A stretch of 64,000 bases of DNA from Funiculus sociatus GB2-C1 (GTDB lineage Bacteria; Cyanobacteriota; Cyanobacteriia; Cyanobacteriales; FACHB-T130). The stretch lies in assembly GCF_039962115.1 (NCBI RefSeq), contig NZ_JAMPKJ010000001.1, positions 62,001-126,000 on the forward strand, written 5' to 3'. Shown piece by piece: positions 17,707 through 25,806 of this stretch (positions are counted from its first letter, which is position 1; every line of letters starts with the position of its first letter). The notes under the pieces were generated by a model. That model made no database searches. It saw nothing but the letters and a program-made list of their open reading frames with translations, and had not been told where the DNA came from. Position numbers and translations under genes: made by a program.

Positions 17707-17955
17707 ATGATGATGAAAGATAAACTCCTCAATTGGCTAAACCTGATTTTAGTAGCTGATGTATTCTTAGTATTCCTAAGCTTTGGATGGTTAGCGATCG
17801 CAGTCTTCGGTCACTCGGTGGGGGTTCCCCTTGGACTCGATTTATGGTATAAGCTTTGGCAACCATTGTTTACCCCAGCGCTTGGCGTTCTCATGGGAGG
17901 AGCAATTCTCAGTGCGTTGGTTAGCCAAATTTCCAAGCGGCTGAACTCCAACTGA
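17707..17955 (+). CDS. Small two-helix membrane protein, unknown
   Basis: An 82-residue protein with two hydrophobic segments (about residues 12-34 and 54-76) joined by a loop with GVPLGLDLWYKLW. It looks like a small cyanobacterial integral membrane protein without assigned function. Three ATG codons in a row open it. It stands alone, about 160 bp before a secreted-protein gene on the same strand. Confidence 0.65.
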   Translation: MMMKDKLLNWLNLILVADVFLVFLSFGWLAIAVFGHSVGVPLGLDLWYKLWQPLFTPALGVLMGGAILSALVSQISKRLNSN

Positions 17956-18113
17956 AGACGGGGAATGGGGAATAAGAGAACAATCCATTACCAAATTTTA
18001 AAGAAATCACCCAATCGGGCGATCCTATTGTACGAAGTCATCACAAGGTCAGAGAAGCGAAGCTAGAGACAACAGAGGATTTACTTGTTTCCAGCCTCTA
18101 AAAGCCGCGAACT

Positions 18114-18581
18114 ATGAAACGCGCAATTCTAGCGATCGCAACCTTGCTTCTGACCAGTAGTATTATTGCACCAGTGCAGGCGCAAACAGTTGAAACCCAA
18201 TCTTCCAGGGAAATTGCTGCTGGTTTAACTCTAGCGCGTGCCGAAAGCGTACTGCAAAAATATTTTCAAGCGATCGCACTCCGAAACTATCAAGAAGCTT
18301 ACAATCTGCTTTCTCCCCGCTATCGGGCGCAGATATCCTACCAGCAGTTCGTGAAGATGTATCGAGACTACATCATCAAAGGTGTCAGTATCCAGTCTGT
18401 GCAGCTAATGCCGGAGTTCTCGACTAACAACGGTCACAAATTTGCTGTGGAGTACAGCGCCTCCTATATCCAGCCAGTTTTCTCTAGCAGCGATCAGCAG
18501 TTGCCCGAATTTTACACCTTAGTTGCCCCGAACAGTTCAGTTGGTGAATGGCTGATCGATGGCATTGGTACAGCCCCATAA
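18114..18581 (+). CDS. Secreted protein with NTF2/DUF4864-like fold, unknown
   Basis: The 155-residue precursor has a clean Sec signal peptide (residues 1-23, cleavage after PVQAQ or nearby). The mature domain begins with ARAESVLQKYFQAIALRNYQEAYNLLSPRYR, a pattern of NTF2-like or DUF4864-type proteins, followed by a C-terminal beta-sheet. Such domains bind small ligands or act as scaffolds in the periplasm. The specific role is unknown and the fold assignment is by eye. Confidence 0.65.
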   Translation: MKRAILAIATLLLTSSIIAPVQAQTVETQSSREIAAGLTLARAESVLQKYFQAIALRNYQEAYNLLSPRYRAQISYQQFVKMYRDYIIKGVSIQSVQLMPEFSTNNGHKFAVEYSASYIQPVFSSSDQQLPEFYTLVAPNSSVGEWLIDGIGTAP

Positions 18582-18677
18582 TCGATTTTAAATAAACATA
18601 GACTGGGTTGAGGGGAGTATTACTTGCTATATAACACTTAATAAGTAGATAGACATAATTAAACTAAACATCTGATG

Positions 18678-18751
18678 TAGGTTGGGTTGAGGCATGAAAC
18701 CCAACATGGACATGGGTTTGATGGGTTTCGCTTACGCTCTACCCATCCTAC
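18678..18751. repeat. GTAGGTTGGG-type interspersed inverted repeat
   Basis: Imperfect 11-bp ends GTAGGTTGGGT/ACCCATCCTAC (one mismatch) enclose ATGGGTTT-rich stems. It is related to the two larger elements at 19274 and 20264 and to a repeat type common in cyanobacterial spacers. Confidence 0.65.
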
Positions 18752-18771
18752 AAATAATTAGATCCCTCTAC

Positions 18772-19260
18772 TTACTCTTCATCAATTTGCATTTCTAAAA
18801 CCCCCAGTTCAGCACGTCGCTGACTCAGTTCAAATTCCAAAGATTGAATTATTCTCAACAATTCCTGGCGACGAATTTCTGCACTTGTTTCCTGTATTTG
18901 CATATAAGCTTCAATATCAGGCCACAACTGCACCGCCCAATCTTTAGTAGTTGTTTTCAGTTCCCTAAAAACCTTAACTTCGGCATTTGGCTCAAGTGCA
19001 AAAAGGGCATATAATTGCACCTGATTGCCCTGCTTGCGTCCCTTCTTTTCGCAGAACAGATAAAGTCCTGGTTGTTGATAAGTTACCAAGTCGATTTGAC
19101 TTACAAACGACCCTTCAATGGAATAGCCATCAGTCCGCGTCTTATCAATACCATCAATAATTTTGCACCAATTACCTTGGCGTGGCTTTAGGGTACTTTC
19201 CCATAAACCGGGGGCATTAAGAAAAGCACTTCTTATGCTAACTAGAACAGCTTCACTCAT
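18772..19260 (-). CDS. Conserved cyanobacterial protein, unknown
   Basis: A 162-residue soluble protein. The first two thirds are mixed alpha/beta with QIDLVTYQQPGLYLFCEKKGRK and a Trp-rich segment. The last 50 residues form an acidic coiled coil (RRQELLRIIQSLEFELSQRR). No catalytic motif is recognised. Its weak upstream site and its place between interspersed repeats give no clue to function. Confidence 0.55.
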   Translation of the reverse strand: MSEAVLVSIRSAFLNAPGLWESTLKPRQGNWCKIIDGIDKTRTDGYSIEGSFVSQIDLVTYQQPGLYLFCEKKGRKQGNQVQLYALFALEPNAEVKVFRELKTTTKDWAVQLWPDIEAYMQIQETSAEIRRQELLRIIQSLEFELSQRRAELGVLEMQIDEE

Positions 19261-19273
19261 GGGGTTTGTATGT

Positions 19274-19422
19274 CAATACTTCTCGGTTATTAAAAATTGT
19301 AGGTTGGACTCGTGTGCCAGCAAAACCCAACAAACGTAATATTAGCGTTGGGTTTCCTTACCTCAAACGCCACGCACCAAGGGCGCGGGGAACACAGCGG
19401 AGGGGGTGGACTCCCAACCTAC
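19274..19422. repeat. MITE-like repeat, copy 1
   Basis: It starts with CAATACTTCTCGG, then TAGGTTGG (19300), AAACCCAACAAAC, CTCAAACGCCACGCACC and CCAACCTAC (19414-19422). The same blocks in the same order and orientation make up the element at 20264-20438, on the other side of the hydrolase gene. The right-hand CCGAGAAGTATTG end is missing here. Confidence 0.7.
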
Positions 19423-19428
19423 TTGCTA

Positions 19429-20211
19429 TTAGTTGATATTTTCAATTTTATCAATAAAATCGAGAATCATAGATGCAAATTTTTCGGGGAAAAAGAGTAC
19501 CCATTCGTGATAGACTTCATCCACGACAATTAATTGCGAATCTTTAATATTTTGATAAAATTCGTGAGCAAATGAAACGGGAGTAAGCAAATCGTTTTTA
19601 CCCCACAAAATTAGACAGGGAGATTCAATACTTGCCAACAGCGGTCTGATGTCTTTTTCTATACCAATAAATCCCATATTTATCAGATTTTGAGTATTGG
19701 TAAGGCTGTTATAAAGCAAGTTTTTAAAAACCTCAGTCACAGGTTCAACCTTCATTTGCCACATTTGTGCAGGCATCTCAACCGCCCTTTTGGCAACGAC
19801 TTCCAGCACGGAACCCAGAGGAATTCCCGTACTATCTGCTATTGTGAGACTGCGAACCATAGATGGCATTAAGGCTGCCAATGCCATGCCTATTGCTCCG
19901 CCTTCGGAATGCCCAAGTACATGAACCTTTTTCAGATTCAGCGCCATTAAAAAATCAATTAACACCCGCCCATAATCTGTGTAATCTTGGATAATTTCAG
20001 GCGCGGTTGATTGTCCTAAACCTGGTAATATAGGCGCGATAACGTGATAACGCTCCGATAAAATATTTAAGCTGGCTTGATAAGGTTCAACTAATACACC
20101 CCAGCCGTGGATAAACAGTATGGGAGATAATCCTGATGCTACCCCTTTTTCAAAGTAGGTAATGCAACATTCCCCTAAATTAACTTGTTTTTCGATAAAT
20201 TGTTGCTCCAT
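19429..20211 (-). CDS. Alpha/beta hydrolase
   Basis: A 260-residue alpha/beta hydrolase from the ATG at 20211, which has AAGGAT seven bases upstream. A longer frame to 20352 would translate a repeat element and is rejected. The oxyanion motif HGWG, the nucleophile elbow GHSEGG, the acid in WGKNDLLTP and the late His in VYHEW complete the fold. The substrate is unknown; such proteins include esterases and C-C hydrolases. MITE-like elements in the same orientation flank it on both sides, so it may have been carried or duplicated by them (inference). Confidence 0.85.
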   Translation of the reverse strand: MEQQFIEKQVNLGECCITYFEKGVASGLSPILFIHGWGVLVEPYQASLNILSERYHVIAPILPGLGQSTAPEIIQDYTDYGRVLIDFLMALNLKKVHVLGHSEGGAIGMALAALMPSMVRSLTIADSTGIPLGSVLEVVAKRAVEMPAQMWQMKVEPVTEVFKNLLYNSLTNTQNLINMGFIGIEKDIRPLLASIESPCLILWGKNDLLTPVSFAHEFYQNIKDSQLIVVDEVYHEWVLFFPEKFASMILDFIDKIENIN

Positions 20212-20263
20212 TGAATTATCCTTTAACTTGTTGAGATGATTTTTAGGTAAATAGGTCGAGAAG

Positions 20264-20438
20264 CAATACTTCTCGGATAAGCGACAATTTGAGATCAAGT
20301 AGGTTGGGCCTGTGGGATAGCGAAACCCAACAAACCTAATATTATTTAGCATTGGGTAACGCTCACCTCAAACGCCACGCACCCCCGCGCACGGGGCTGG
20401 TTCCCCAACCTACAATTTTTCCTAACCGAGAAGTATTG
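20264..20438. repeat. MITE-like repeat, copy 2, with 13-bp terminal inverted repeats
   Basis: CAATACTTCTCGG (20264-20276) and CCGAGAAGTATTG (20426-20438) are perfect inverted ends. Inside, TAGGTTGG (20300) and CCAACCTAC (20405) form a second pair. The 175-bp element has no coding capacity. It overlaps a small hairpin CGAGAAG-CAATA-CTTCTCG at its left tip. Confidence 0.75.
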
Positions 20439-20536
20439 GGTGAGAAGCAGATTTTATATAAATTAACATAGTTGCCTAGATTTCTATTCTGTCTGAAGTT
20501 TGAATACTCAAGAATATGCAGTGTTCTCAATAAATG

Positions 20537-20615
20537 GAGGCACCTCTTTATCCTCATTCCCAGACCGCAGCCTGGGAATGAAAATAACATAAGCATTTGT
20601 CGGGTGAGGTGCCTC
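20537..20615. repeat. Nested hairpin repeat upstream of intergenic MITE
   Basis: Outer arms GAGGCACCTC/GAGGTGCCTC enclose a hairpin CATTCCCAG/CTGGGAATG (20555-20580). CTGGGAAT-type hairpins are a frequent cyanobacterial spacer motif. It lies just past the 3' end of the SLH glycoside hydrolase gene and could act as its terminator. Confidence 0.6.
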
Positions 20616-20640
20616 AAACAAAGCTAGAAACTACAAGTTT

Positions 20641-22653
20641 TTAAGTGACGGAAACGAGGACTCCTCCACTTTCATTTGCCATTTTGTCCACTGCGCTTAA
20701 GGCATATTTTCCTGGTTCCAGAGTGGCAAATGTGGTTCCTGCTGGAAGGATTCTTTGTAGCGTCCAGGTAGAACCATTCTGTTTATAAAGCGTCCAAGAA
20801 CGAATATCGGGATTGGCAGCATTCCACGTTAGTTTGCCATCTTTCACCGCTACTCCGGCTGGGGGGGCTGGTGGTATTGTGTCCCGCCATGACATATTAG
20901 GAACGAGTGCTGGTTGGGTATAAGTTGAAGTTTTGAAGTTGTCGTAAATGCCCTGACGATTTTGGGTGAAAGCTTCCATACTGAAGAAGATATTCCCCAG
21001 TGACAAGTTATCACTCAAGTTGCGGGTAATTTGAACTTGCTTTTTAATCTCGTCAAGTGTCCAAGCTTTTCCGTCCAGCTGTCCTAAATTGTTACCTGCA
21101 TAAATGTGTCGGTCTTTGGGGTTGTTCTCAGTCCACCACTTGAGTAAGACGGGGTAACTCTGGGCGGTTTGGTCGGTGCGCCAATAGAGTTGTGGGGCTA
21201 GATAATCTATCCAACCTTGTTCTAGCCATTTTTTTGAGTCGGCATAAAGTACGCTGTAGGCATCTAGTCCTCTAATCTGCGCCGGTTGTCCGGGGCGGTA
21301 AATGCCAAAGGGACTAATGCCAAATTTGACGTGGGATTTTGCTGCTTTAATGCCTGTGGAGAGGCGTTGAACCATTTGATTGACATTTTCTCGCCGCCAG
21401 TCGCCCAAGGAGAGTTTGCCACCACTCCCCTGATATGCGGCGTAGGTTTTGTTGTCGGGGAAGGATTTGCCTTCGATGGGATAGGGATAGAAGTAGTCAT
21501 CTAAATGGACGCCATCTATGTCGTAGCGACGCACTACGTCGAGAATTACGTTGTATGCTCTGTCTTGAACTACTTTTAGTCCGGGGTCCATCCACAGCTG
21601 ATTTCCCCAGGGGTAAACGGCTTCGGGATTGGTGACAGAGATGTGAGGGCGGACGTTTGGCGGTAGCTTGGCGCTAACTTTGGCGCGGTAGGGGTTGAAC
21701 CAAGCATGAAGTTCAATGTTGCGCTGGTGGCTTTGGGCGATCGCATACTCCAGAGGATCGTAAAATGGGTTTGGTGCCTTTCCCGGCGCTCCTGAGAGCC
21801 AATAGCTCCAAGGCTCTAATTGCGAAGCATAAAAGGCATCCCCTTCCGGTCGTACTTGCAAGATTAAAGCATTCAGCTTCATTGCTTGCATCCGGTCTAG
21901 AATTGCTCTTAATTCGGCTTGCTGTTGTTCAACGGGCAATCCCGGTTTGGAGGGCCAGTCACTGTTCCAGACTGTTGCTACCCACGCACCCCGAAATTCT
22001 CGCTGATGACTAACTTTAACTGTTTGCGGTAAAGTTCCCGGTTTTGGGGGAACTACGATATAGGGAGATGCAATTGCTGGAGCTTCATCTTGATACACTA
22101 AAGCTTGATAGATAAAAGCTGCAACATCGGCGCGAGTTGCTGCACCATTGGGATTTAGTAATTTTATATTCGGGTAGTTAACTACCATTCCCGCACTGGT
22201 AGCTACGGCTATATCATCTGTTGCATAGTTCGGAATTTGAGCAGCATCTAAATATATTTGTGACAGTGATGTTTGGAGGTGAGGTTTTATATTGGCGGCA
22301 ACTTCTAAGCCACTGGCTAGGGAAACTAAAACTTCTACCTTGGAGATTCTGTTTGTCGGACGAAAGGTATTATCGGGAAAACCGCTGATAAATCCTCTTT
22401 CGTAAGCATTTACAATTGCCGCCCCTGCCCAGTAGCCAGATGGAACATCGGCAAAGCGGACATATTTTCGCTTTACAGGTCTCACAAAGGCGTTGCTAAT
22501 GATAGTAGCAAATTCAGCGCGGGTCATTGATTGATTAGGGCGAAAAGTGCCATTGGGAAACCCGCTAATGATGCGACGTCTGGCGAGGGCTTCTATGAAT
22601 AAACGCGCCCAATGATCTTGAATATCAGAGAATTGAGGAGGGGATGTAACCAT
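20641..22653 (-). CDS. SLH-domain glycoside hydrolase-like protein (GHL10 type)
   Basis: The 670-residue protein carries three S-layer homology units (about residues 5-60, 65-125 and 130-195; FSDIQDHWARLFIEALARR, then NGTFRPNQSMTRAEFA). The catalytic-like GHL10 domain follows (about 215-530), with FRGAWVATVWNSDWPS and the acidic run DGVHLDDYFYPYP. A C-terminal fibronectin-like part (about 590-670) ends it. GHL10 proteins probably cleave cell-wall or surface glycans. The frame begins at the first SLH unit without any signal peptide, although SLH proteins normally work outside the cell. Upstream is a GCTAATT triplet repeat with stop codons, so no missed leader exists in this frame. Confidence 0.85.
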   Translation of the reverse strand: MVTSPPQFSDIQDHWARLFIEALARRRIISGFPNGTFRPNQSMTRAEFATIISNAFVRPVKRKYVRFADVPSGYWAGAAIVNAYERGFISGFPDNTFRPTNRISKVEVLVSLASGLEVAANIKPHLQTSLSQIYLDAAQIPNYATDDIAVATSAGMVVNYPNIKLLNPNGAATRADVAAFIYQALVYQDEAPAIASPYIVVPPKPGTLPQTVKVSHQREFRGAWVATVWNSDWPSKPGLPVEQQQAELRAILDRMQAMKLNALILQVRPEGDAFYASQLEPWSYWLSGAPGKAPNPFYDPLEYAIAQSHQRNIELHAWFNPYRAKVSAKLPPNVRPHISVTNPEAVYPWGNQLWMDPGLKVVQDRAYNVILDVVRRYDIDGVHLDDYFYPYPIEGKSFPDNKTYAAYQGSGGKLSLGDWRRENVNQMVQRLSTGIKAAKSHVKFGISPFGIYRPGQPAQIRGLDAYSVLYADSKKWLEQGWIDYLAPQLYWRTDQTAQSYPVLLKWWTENNPKDRHIYAGNNLGQLDGKAWTLDEIKKQVQITRNLSDNLSLGNIFFSMEAFTQNRQGIYDNFKTSTYTQPALVPNMSWRDTIPPAPPAGVAVKDGKLTWNAANPDIRSWTLYKQNGSTWTLQRILPAGTTFATLEPGKYALSAVDKMANESGGVLVSVT

Positions 22654-22660
22654 AGTTTTT

Positions 22661-22681
22661 GCTAATTGCTAATTGCTAATT
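22661..22681. repeat. Tandem heptamer GCTAATT x3
   Basis: Three exact copies of GCTAATT lie eight bases before the start of the SLH protein gene. Short tandem heptamers of this sort are typical of filamentous cyanobacterial genomes. Confidence 0.75.
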
Positions 22682-22704
22682 GTTTAAGATTTCTTAGCTG
22701 TTAG

Positions 22705-23244
22705 CTAGTTCAAAATTTGTTGCAATTCTTCCGAGATAACTTGGCGTTGTTCGGCATCATAACCCCATTTTGCTAAAAAAGCTTTGTATTCGCCTTCGCC
22801 AGTGATGGCACTTTCCAGCAAGCTTTGAGCCTGTTGGTACACTTGGGGAAGTTTAACCAGTTCTATGATACGGGCAGTACGCGATCGCACTCTATCCGAA
22901 CCCTCAGCCATCTCTTGATTATCATTGCGACGATGGGTAATTGCCATCGTCGCAGACATTGCCAGATTTTTCACTAATAATTCGGAAACTGTGTCTGGAT
23001 TTGATTGCAATGCCTGCACGACTTCCTGACTGGGATTGTCTGCAATTGTGCTTTCCGATGTTAGATAGTTGACAAAAAAGCCTCTGGCACCATTTTTAGT
23101 TTTCACTAATTCTGAGATTGCGGCGGCGATCGCGTCTGGCGATAATTCACCCGCTTGCATCTTGTCGAGAATTGATTGGGTGAGGGCGATCGCTTCCTCA
23201 AATGTGACTGTTTCTGGAACTGTAAACGCAAATTCGCTCATCAT
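22705..23244 (-). CDS. Conserved cyanobacterial protein, unknown
   Basis: A 179-residue helical, acidic protein from the ATG at 23244; an upstream TTG would add 12 codons. The N-terminal half has two amphipathic helices around FEEAIALTQSILDKMQAGELSPD, and the middle reads KTKNGARGFFVNYLT. No enzyme motif is visible. It lies just upstream of the SLH hydrolase gene on the same strand (51 bp), so they may be co-transcribed. Function unknown. Confidence 0.6.
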   Translation of the reverse strand: MMSEFAFTVPETVTFEEAIALTQSILDKMQAGELSPDAIAAAISELVKTKNGARGFFVNYLTSESTIADNPSQEVVQALQSNPDTVSELLVKNLAMSATMAITHRRNDNQEMAEGSDRVRSRTARIIELVKLPQVYQQAQSLLESAITGEGEYKAFLAKWGYDAEQRQVISEELQQILN

Positions 23245-23345
23245 CGTGCCTGAAACTCTTTCTCCTGCGATGATAGCCAATTTCGGGTAGTGCTAGAGTA
23301 CCCATTGGGTAATTCTCAAAGAACTGCTCCCCAAGCCGGTTGGTT

Positions 23346-23478
23346 CAGGGTGGTTTCATACAACCCTTAGAAAATATCGAAAATTGTGACATTTTGTAGG
23401 GCATGGCAATCAAAAAGCCCCTACCGCCAACCAAAATTAACGTTACAGAATTTTCTTTTAATAAATGAAACCACCCTG
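23346..23478. repeat. MITE-like element with 14-bp terminal inverted repeats
   Basis: CAGGGTGGTTTCAT (23346-23359) and ATGAAACCACCCTG (23465-23478) are perfect inverted ends of a 133-bp noncoding element. Its inside holds a partial GGGCATGGCA motif also found at 25600. No clear target duplication is visible. Confidence 0.7.
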
Positions 23479-23622
23479 CTGAAACGGGGGGATTGAGGGA
23501 GTTTCGTAAGAGTAGCTGGTACCAGCAAATTGATTCTAGTGGTATAAATATGAGCTGGCTCATATTCGCACTCTTGAACCTCTGTCAGAGTGGAGATATC
23601 AGCAATCGGGAGGGTCAAGGAT

Positions 23623-24402
23623 ATGACCAATACTACTACTACCCTCAATTTTAAAACGGCTCCGGGGCATCAAGTTTTAGCAGCAGCTGGGAAGAAAATG
23701 TTGCGTCCGGGGGGAGGAGTTGCTACAGAGAAACTGTTTCAATGGGCTGACTTCAAAGCAGGCGAGACAGTTCTAGAATTAGCTTCTAGTTTTGGCTACA
23801 GCGCGATCGCATTAGCCCAACGCTACGGCGTGCGAGTGGTCGGTGTGGAGAAAAACCCCGACAGTGTGGCGCGTGCGCGTGCCAACATTGCGGCGGCGGG
23901 TTTGGTGGGTCAGGTGGAGGTCATTGAGGGCGATATTTTCCGCCTGGATGCAATATCTGAGAAGTTTGATTACGTCTTAGCAGAAGCAATTCTGACGATG
24001 CAATCTCCATCAGGGAAGGCTAAAATTCTGCGTTCCATCCACGACCGCCTGAAGCCGGGAGGAAAATTTCTCTCTCATGAACTTTTAGCACGCGATCGCG
24101 AAGAACAAATTCACCGCGATTTAGCCCAGGTAATTCGCATGAATAGCACACCTCTATCAGAAACCAATTGGATAGCCGCTTTTTCCACCGCTGGGTTAGA
24201 GGTACAGCAACATCAAACTGGATCAATGGCATTGCTAAATCTGCGGCAAATGTTGCGGGATGAAGGGTTGCTGAATACGGCACGTATTTTGTGGAATGTG
24301 TTAACTAAACCTGCTATTCGCAGCCGAGTTCTGGAAATGCGTCGCGTTTTCAGCCAATACCAGCAAGAGTTGGGATATATCGCTGTGTGCGCGATCGCGT
24401 AG
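23623..24402 (+). CDS. Class I SAM-dependent methyltransferase
   Basis: The 259-residue protein starts at the ATG at 23623, preceded by GGGAGG and AAGGAT. A Rossmann methyltransferase core is clear: motif I VLELASSFGYSAI, the acidic end of strand 2 (VVGVEKN), VIEGDIF and the post-motif DYVLAEAIL. The N-terminal lead GHQVLAAAGKKMLRPGG is typical of a cyanobacterial small-molecule methyltransferase group. The substrate is unknown. It stands alone between a MITE-like element and a heptamer repeat. Confidence 0.82.
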   Translation: MTNTTTTLNFKTAPGHQVLAAAGKKMLRPGGGVATEKLFQWADFKAGETVLELASSFGYSAIALAQRYGVRVVGVEKNPDSVARARANIAAAGLVGQVEVIEGDIFRLDAISEKFDYVLAEAILTMQSPSGKAKILRSIHDRLKPGGKFLSHELLARDREEQIHRDLAQVIRMNSTPLSETNWIAAFSTAGLEVQQHQTGSMALLNLRQMLRDEGLLNTARILWNVLTKPAIRSRVLEMRRVFSQYQQELGYIAVCAIA

Positions 24403-24404
24403 CT

Positions 24405-24504
24405 GGGGATTGGGGACTGGGGATTGGGGATTGGGAAGAATCTTACCTAGTCCCTAGTCCCCAGCCCCTAGTCCCTAGTCCCTAGTCCCCAATCCCCAAT
24501 CCCC
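24405..24504. repeat. Inverted heptamer repeat tracts (GGGGATT / AGTCCCT)
   Basis: GGGGATT/GGGGACT heptamers (24405-24435) face a longer opposing tract of CTAGTCC and CCCCAAT units (24446-24504). The two tracts can pair into a long hairpin after the methyltransferase stop. Such low-complexity heptamers are widespread in filamentous cyanobacteria. Confidence 0.8.
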
Positions 24505-24551
24505 ATTCTTTGTTCATTAACCAAATCAACTATTCAGGTGGAAAGTTAATT

Positions 24552-24899
24552 ATGGCTTCTATAACAACAAACAGTACATCTTTCGTTAGTAATCTTCGAG
24601 AGCAGATTGAGTATCCAAAATCTGGAGTTTTGAGCAAGGTACTGATAAAAGACAACAACTGTCAACATACGCTTTTTTGTTTAGCAACTGGAACTGAGAT
24701 TGCCGAACACACCTCAACTCGCAATGCCACAGTTACGGTTATCGAAGGACGAGGAATTCTAACTTTGGAAGAAAGAGAAATCCCCCTCCAAGCAGGTGTA
24801 TTCGTCTTTATGCCTGCTAATGCCCCCCATGCTTTACAAGCTCAGGAAAATCTAGCGTTTTTGCTAACACTTTCTGAAAATCCTTCACATGAAAACTGA
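24552..24899 (+). CDS. Small cupin protein
   Basis: A 115-residue single-domain cupin from the ATG at 24552 (GGAAAG six bases upstream). The first cupin motif is seen around ATGTEIAEHTSTRNATVTVIEGRGIL and the second around LQAGVFVFMPANAPHAL. The metal ligands appear partly kept (His in EHTS, Glu in VIEG, His in PHAL). Such proteins may be dioxygenase-like or simply bind a small ligand. No partner gene is obvious. Confidence 0.8.
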   Translation: MASITTNSTSFVSNLREQIEYPKSGVLSKVLIKDNNCQHTLFCLATGTEIAEHTSTRNATVTVIEGRGILTLEEREIPLQAGVFVFMPANAPHALQAQENLAFLLTLSENPSHEN

Positions 24900-24966
24900 G
24901 GTAGCTCATAGTTGCCAACTCTTCTCAAACACCATAATATCTGTAGTAGCAAACCAATAGACAATC

Positions 24967-25452
24967 ATGCTTAACACTTTTACTGAACACCTCAATCTCT
25001 CCCAAGCCGAACTAGAAAAACTGCTTTCATTACGGTTTTCGGAGTTACTCAACACACCTGATTTTAAGGAGAAACTCGACAGTTTGAATATTGGGTTGCT
25101 GCAACAAACTTTACCCACCGCTGCCGCCGTTTTAGCCGATGAATTGCCGCCCTTTTATAATTGGCTGAAAAACGAATTAGGACTGAAGCGCGTTCCAGAT
25201 AGCCCTGACCATACTACCAAATGGGTTGTTAATTTTCTTAAACAGGAGGAAAGTCTGACGCGCTTGGTGGAACTGCATCGTCCAGTTCCGCGTCCGGCTT
25301 TGGAAGCCTCAATTCCTCGCTTAGTGGGGTTGTTTGACGGTGTAGAAGATACCCAAGTGCGTCAAGAATGGCAACAAGCGATCGCAGCCCTTTGTCTAGT
25401 TCTAGTTGTCGCCGCCCGTGAAGAGGCTCAGTCTCGTTTAGTTGCTGTCTAA
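24967..25452 (+). CDS. Conserved helical protein, unknown
   Basis: The 161-residue protein is mostly alpha-helical and leucine-rich, with a hydrophobic stretch near the C-terminus (AALCLVLVVAAREEA). No recognised domain or active-site motif is seen. It lies 67 bp after the cupin on the same strand and may share its transcript. Confidence 0.5.
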   Translation: MLNTFTEHLNLSQAELEKLLSLRFSELLNTPDFKEKLDSLNIGLLQQTLPTAAAVLADELPPFYNWLKNELGLKRVPDSPDHTTKWVVNFLKQEESLTRLVELHRPVPRPALEASIPRLVGLFDGVEDTQVRQEWQQAIAALCLVLVVAAREEAQSRLVAV

Positions 25453-25806
25453 TTTTTGTTGAGGATTGTTGCACTGGTACTTTTCCAGCAGCATTTTCAC
25501 CATCAATCTGCGTAAGCAAAGTATAGAGACACTATTAATCTAGTCTCTACAATCTTAAAAACGTGGATTCAATAACTTACATTCATTCGCGCTCTGTAGG
25601 GGCATGGCAATGCCATGCCCAAGAGCAGGAAATGGGGGGTTAATAAATCCATGTTCTTTAGAGATGGTGTGCCATGCGATCGCAAGCCTAATTACTATCG
25701 CCCTCTACTGTATAAAATGTACCATTTCAGGATTAGTTCTTTCTGAAGAGGGAGGGCGATACTAAATGCAAGTATTTCCATTGAAAAAGATTAAGAGGAT
25801 ACCAAA
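25453..25806. other. Intergenic region with GGGCATGGCA palindrome
   Basis: About 350 bp without a gene. GGGCATGGCA (25600-25609) pairs with TGCCATGCCC (25611-25620) around one base, a widespread cyanobacterial palindrome that could terminate the upstream transcript. The rest should hold the oxidase promoter, but no consensus stands out. Confidence 0.6.

Noticed and set aside
17646-17723. 25-codon frame with GGAG upstream overlapping the next gene start
   Set aside because: Too short to judge, no recognisable peptide and no conserved feature; could be a leader peptide but nothing supports it.
20212-20352. 47-codon N-terminal extension of the alpha/beta hydrolase
   Set aside because: It translates part of a MITE-like repeat, has no ribosome site, and the internal ATG at 20211 has AAGGAT at the right distance.
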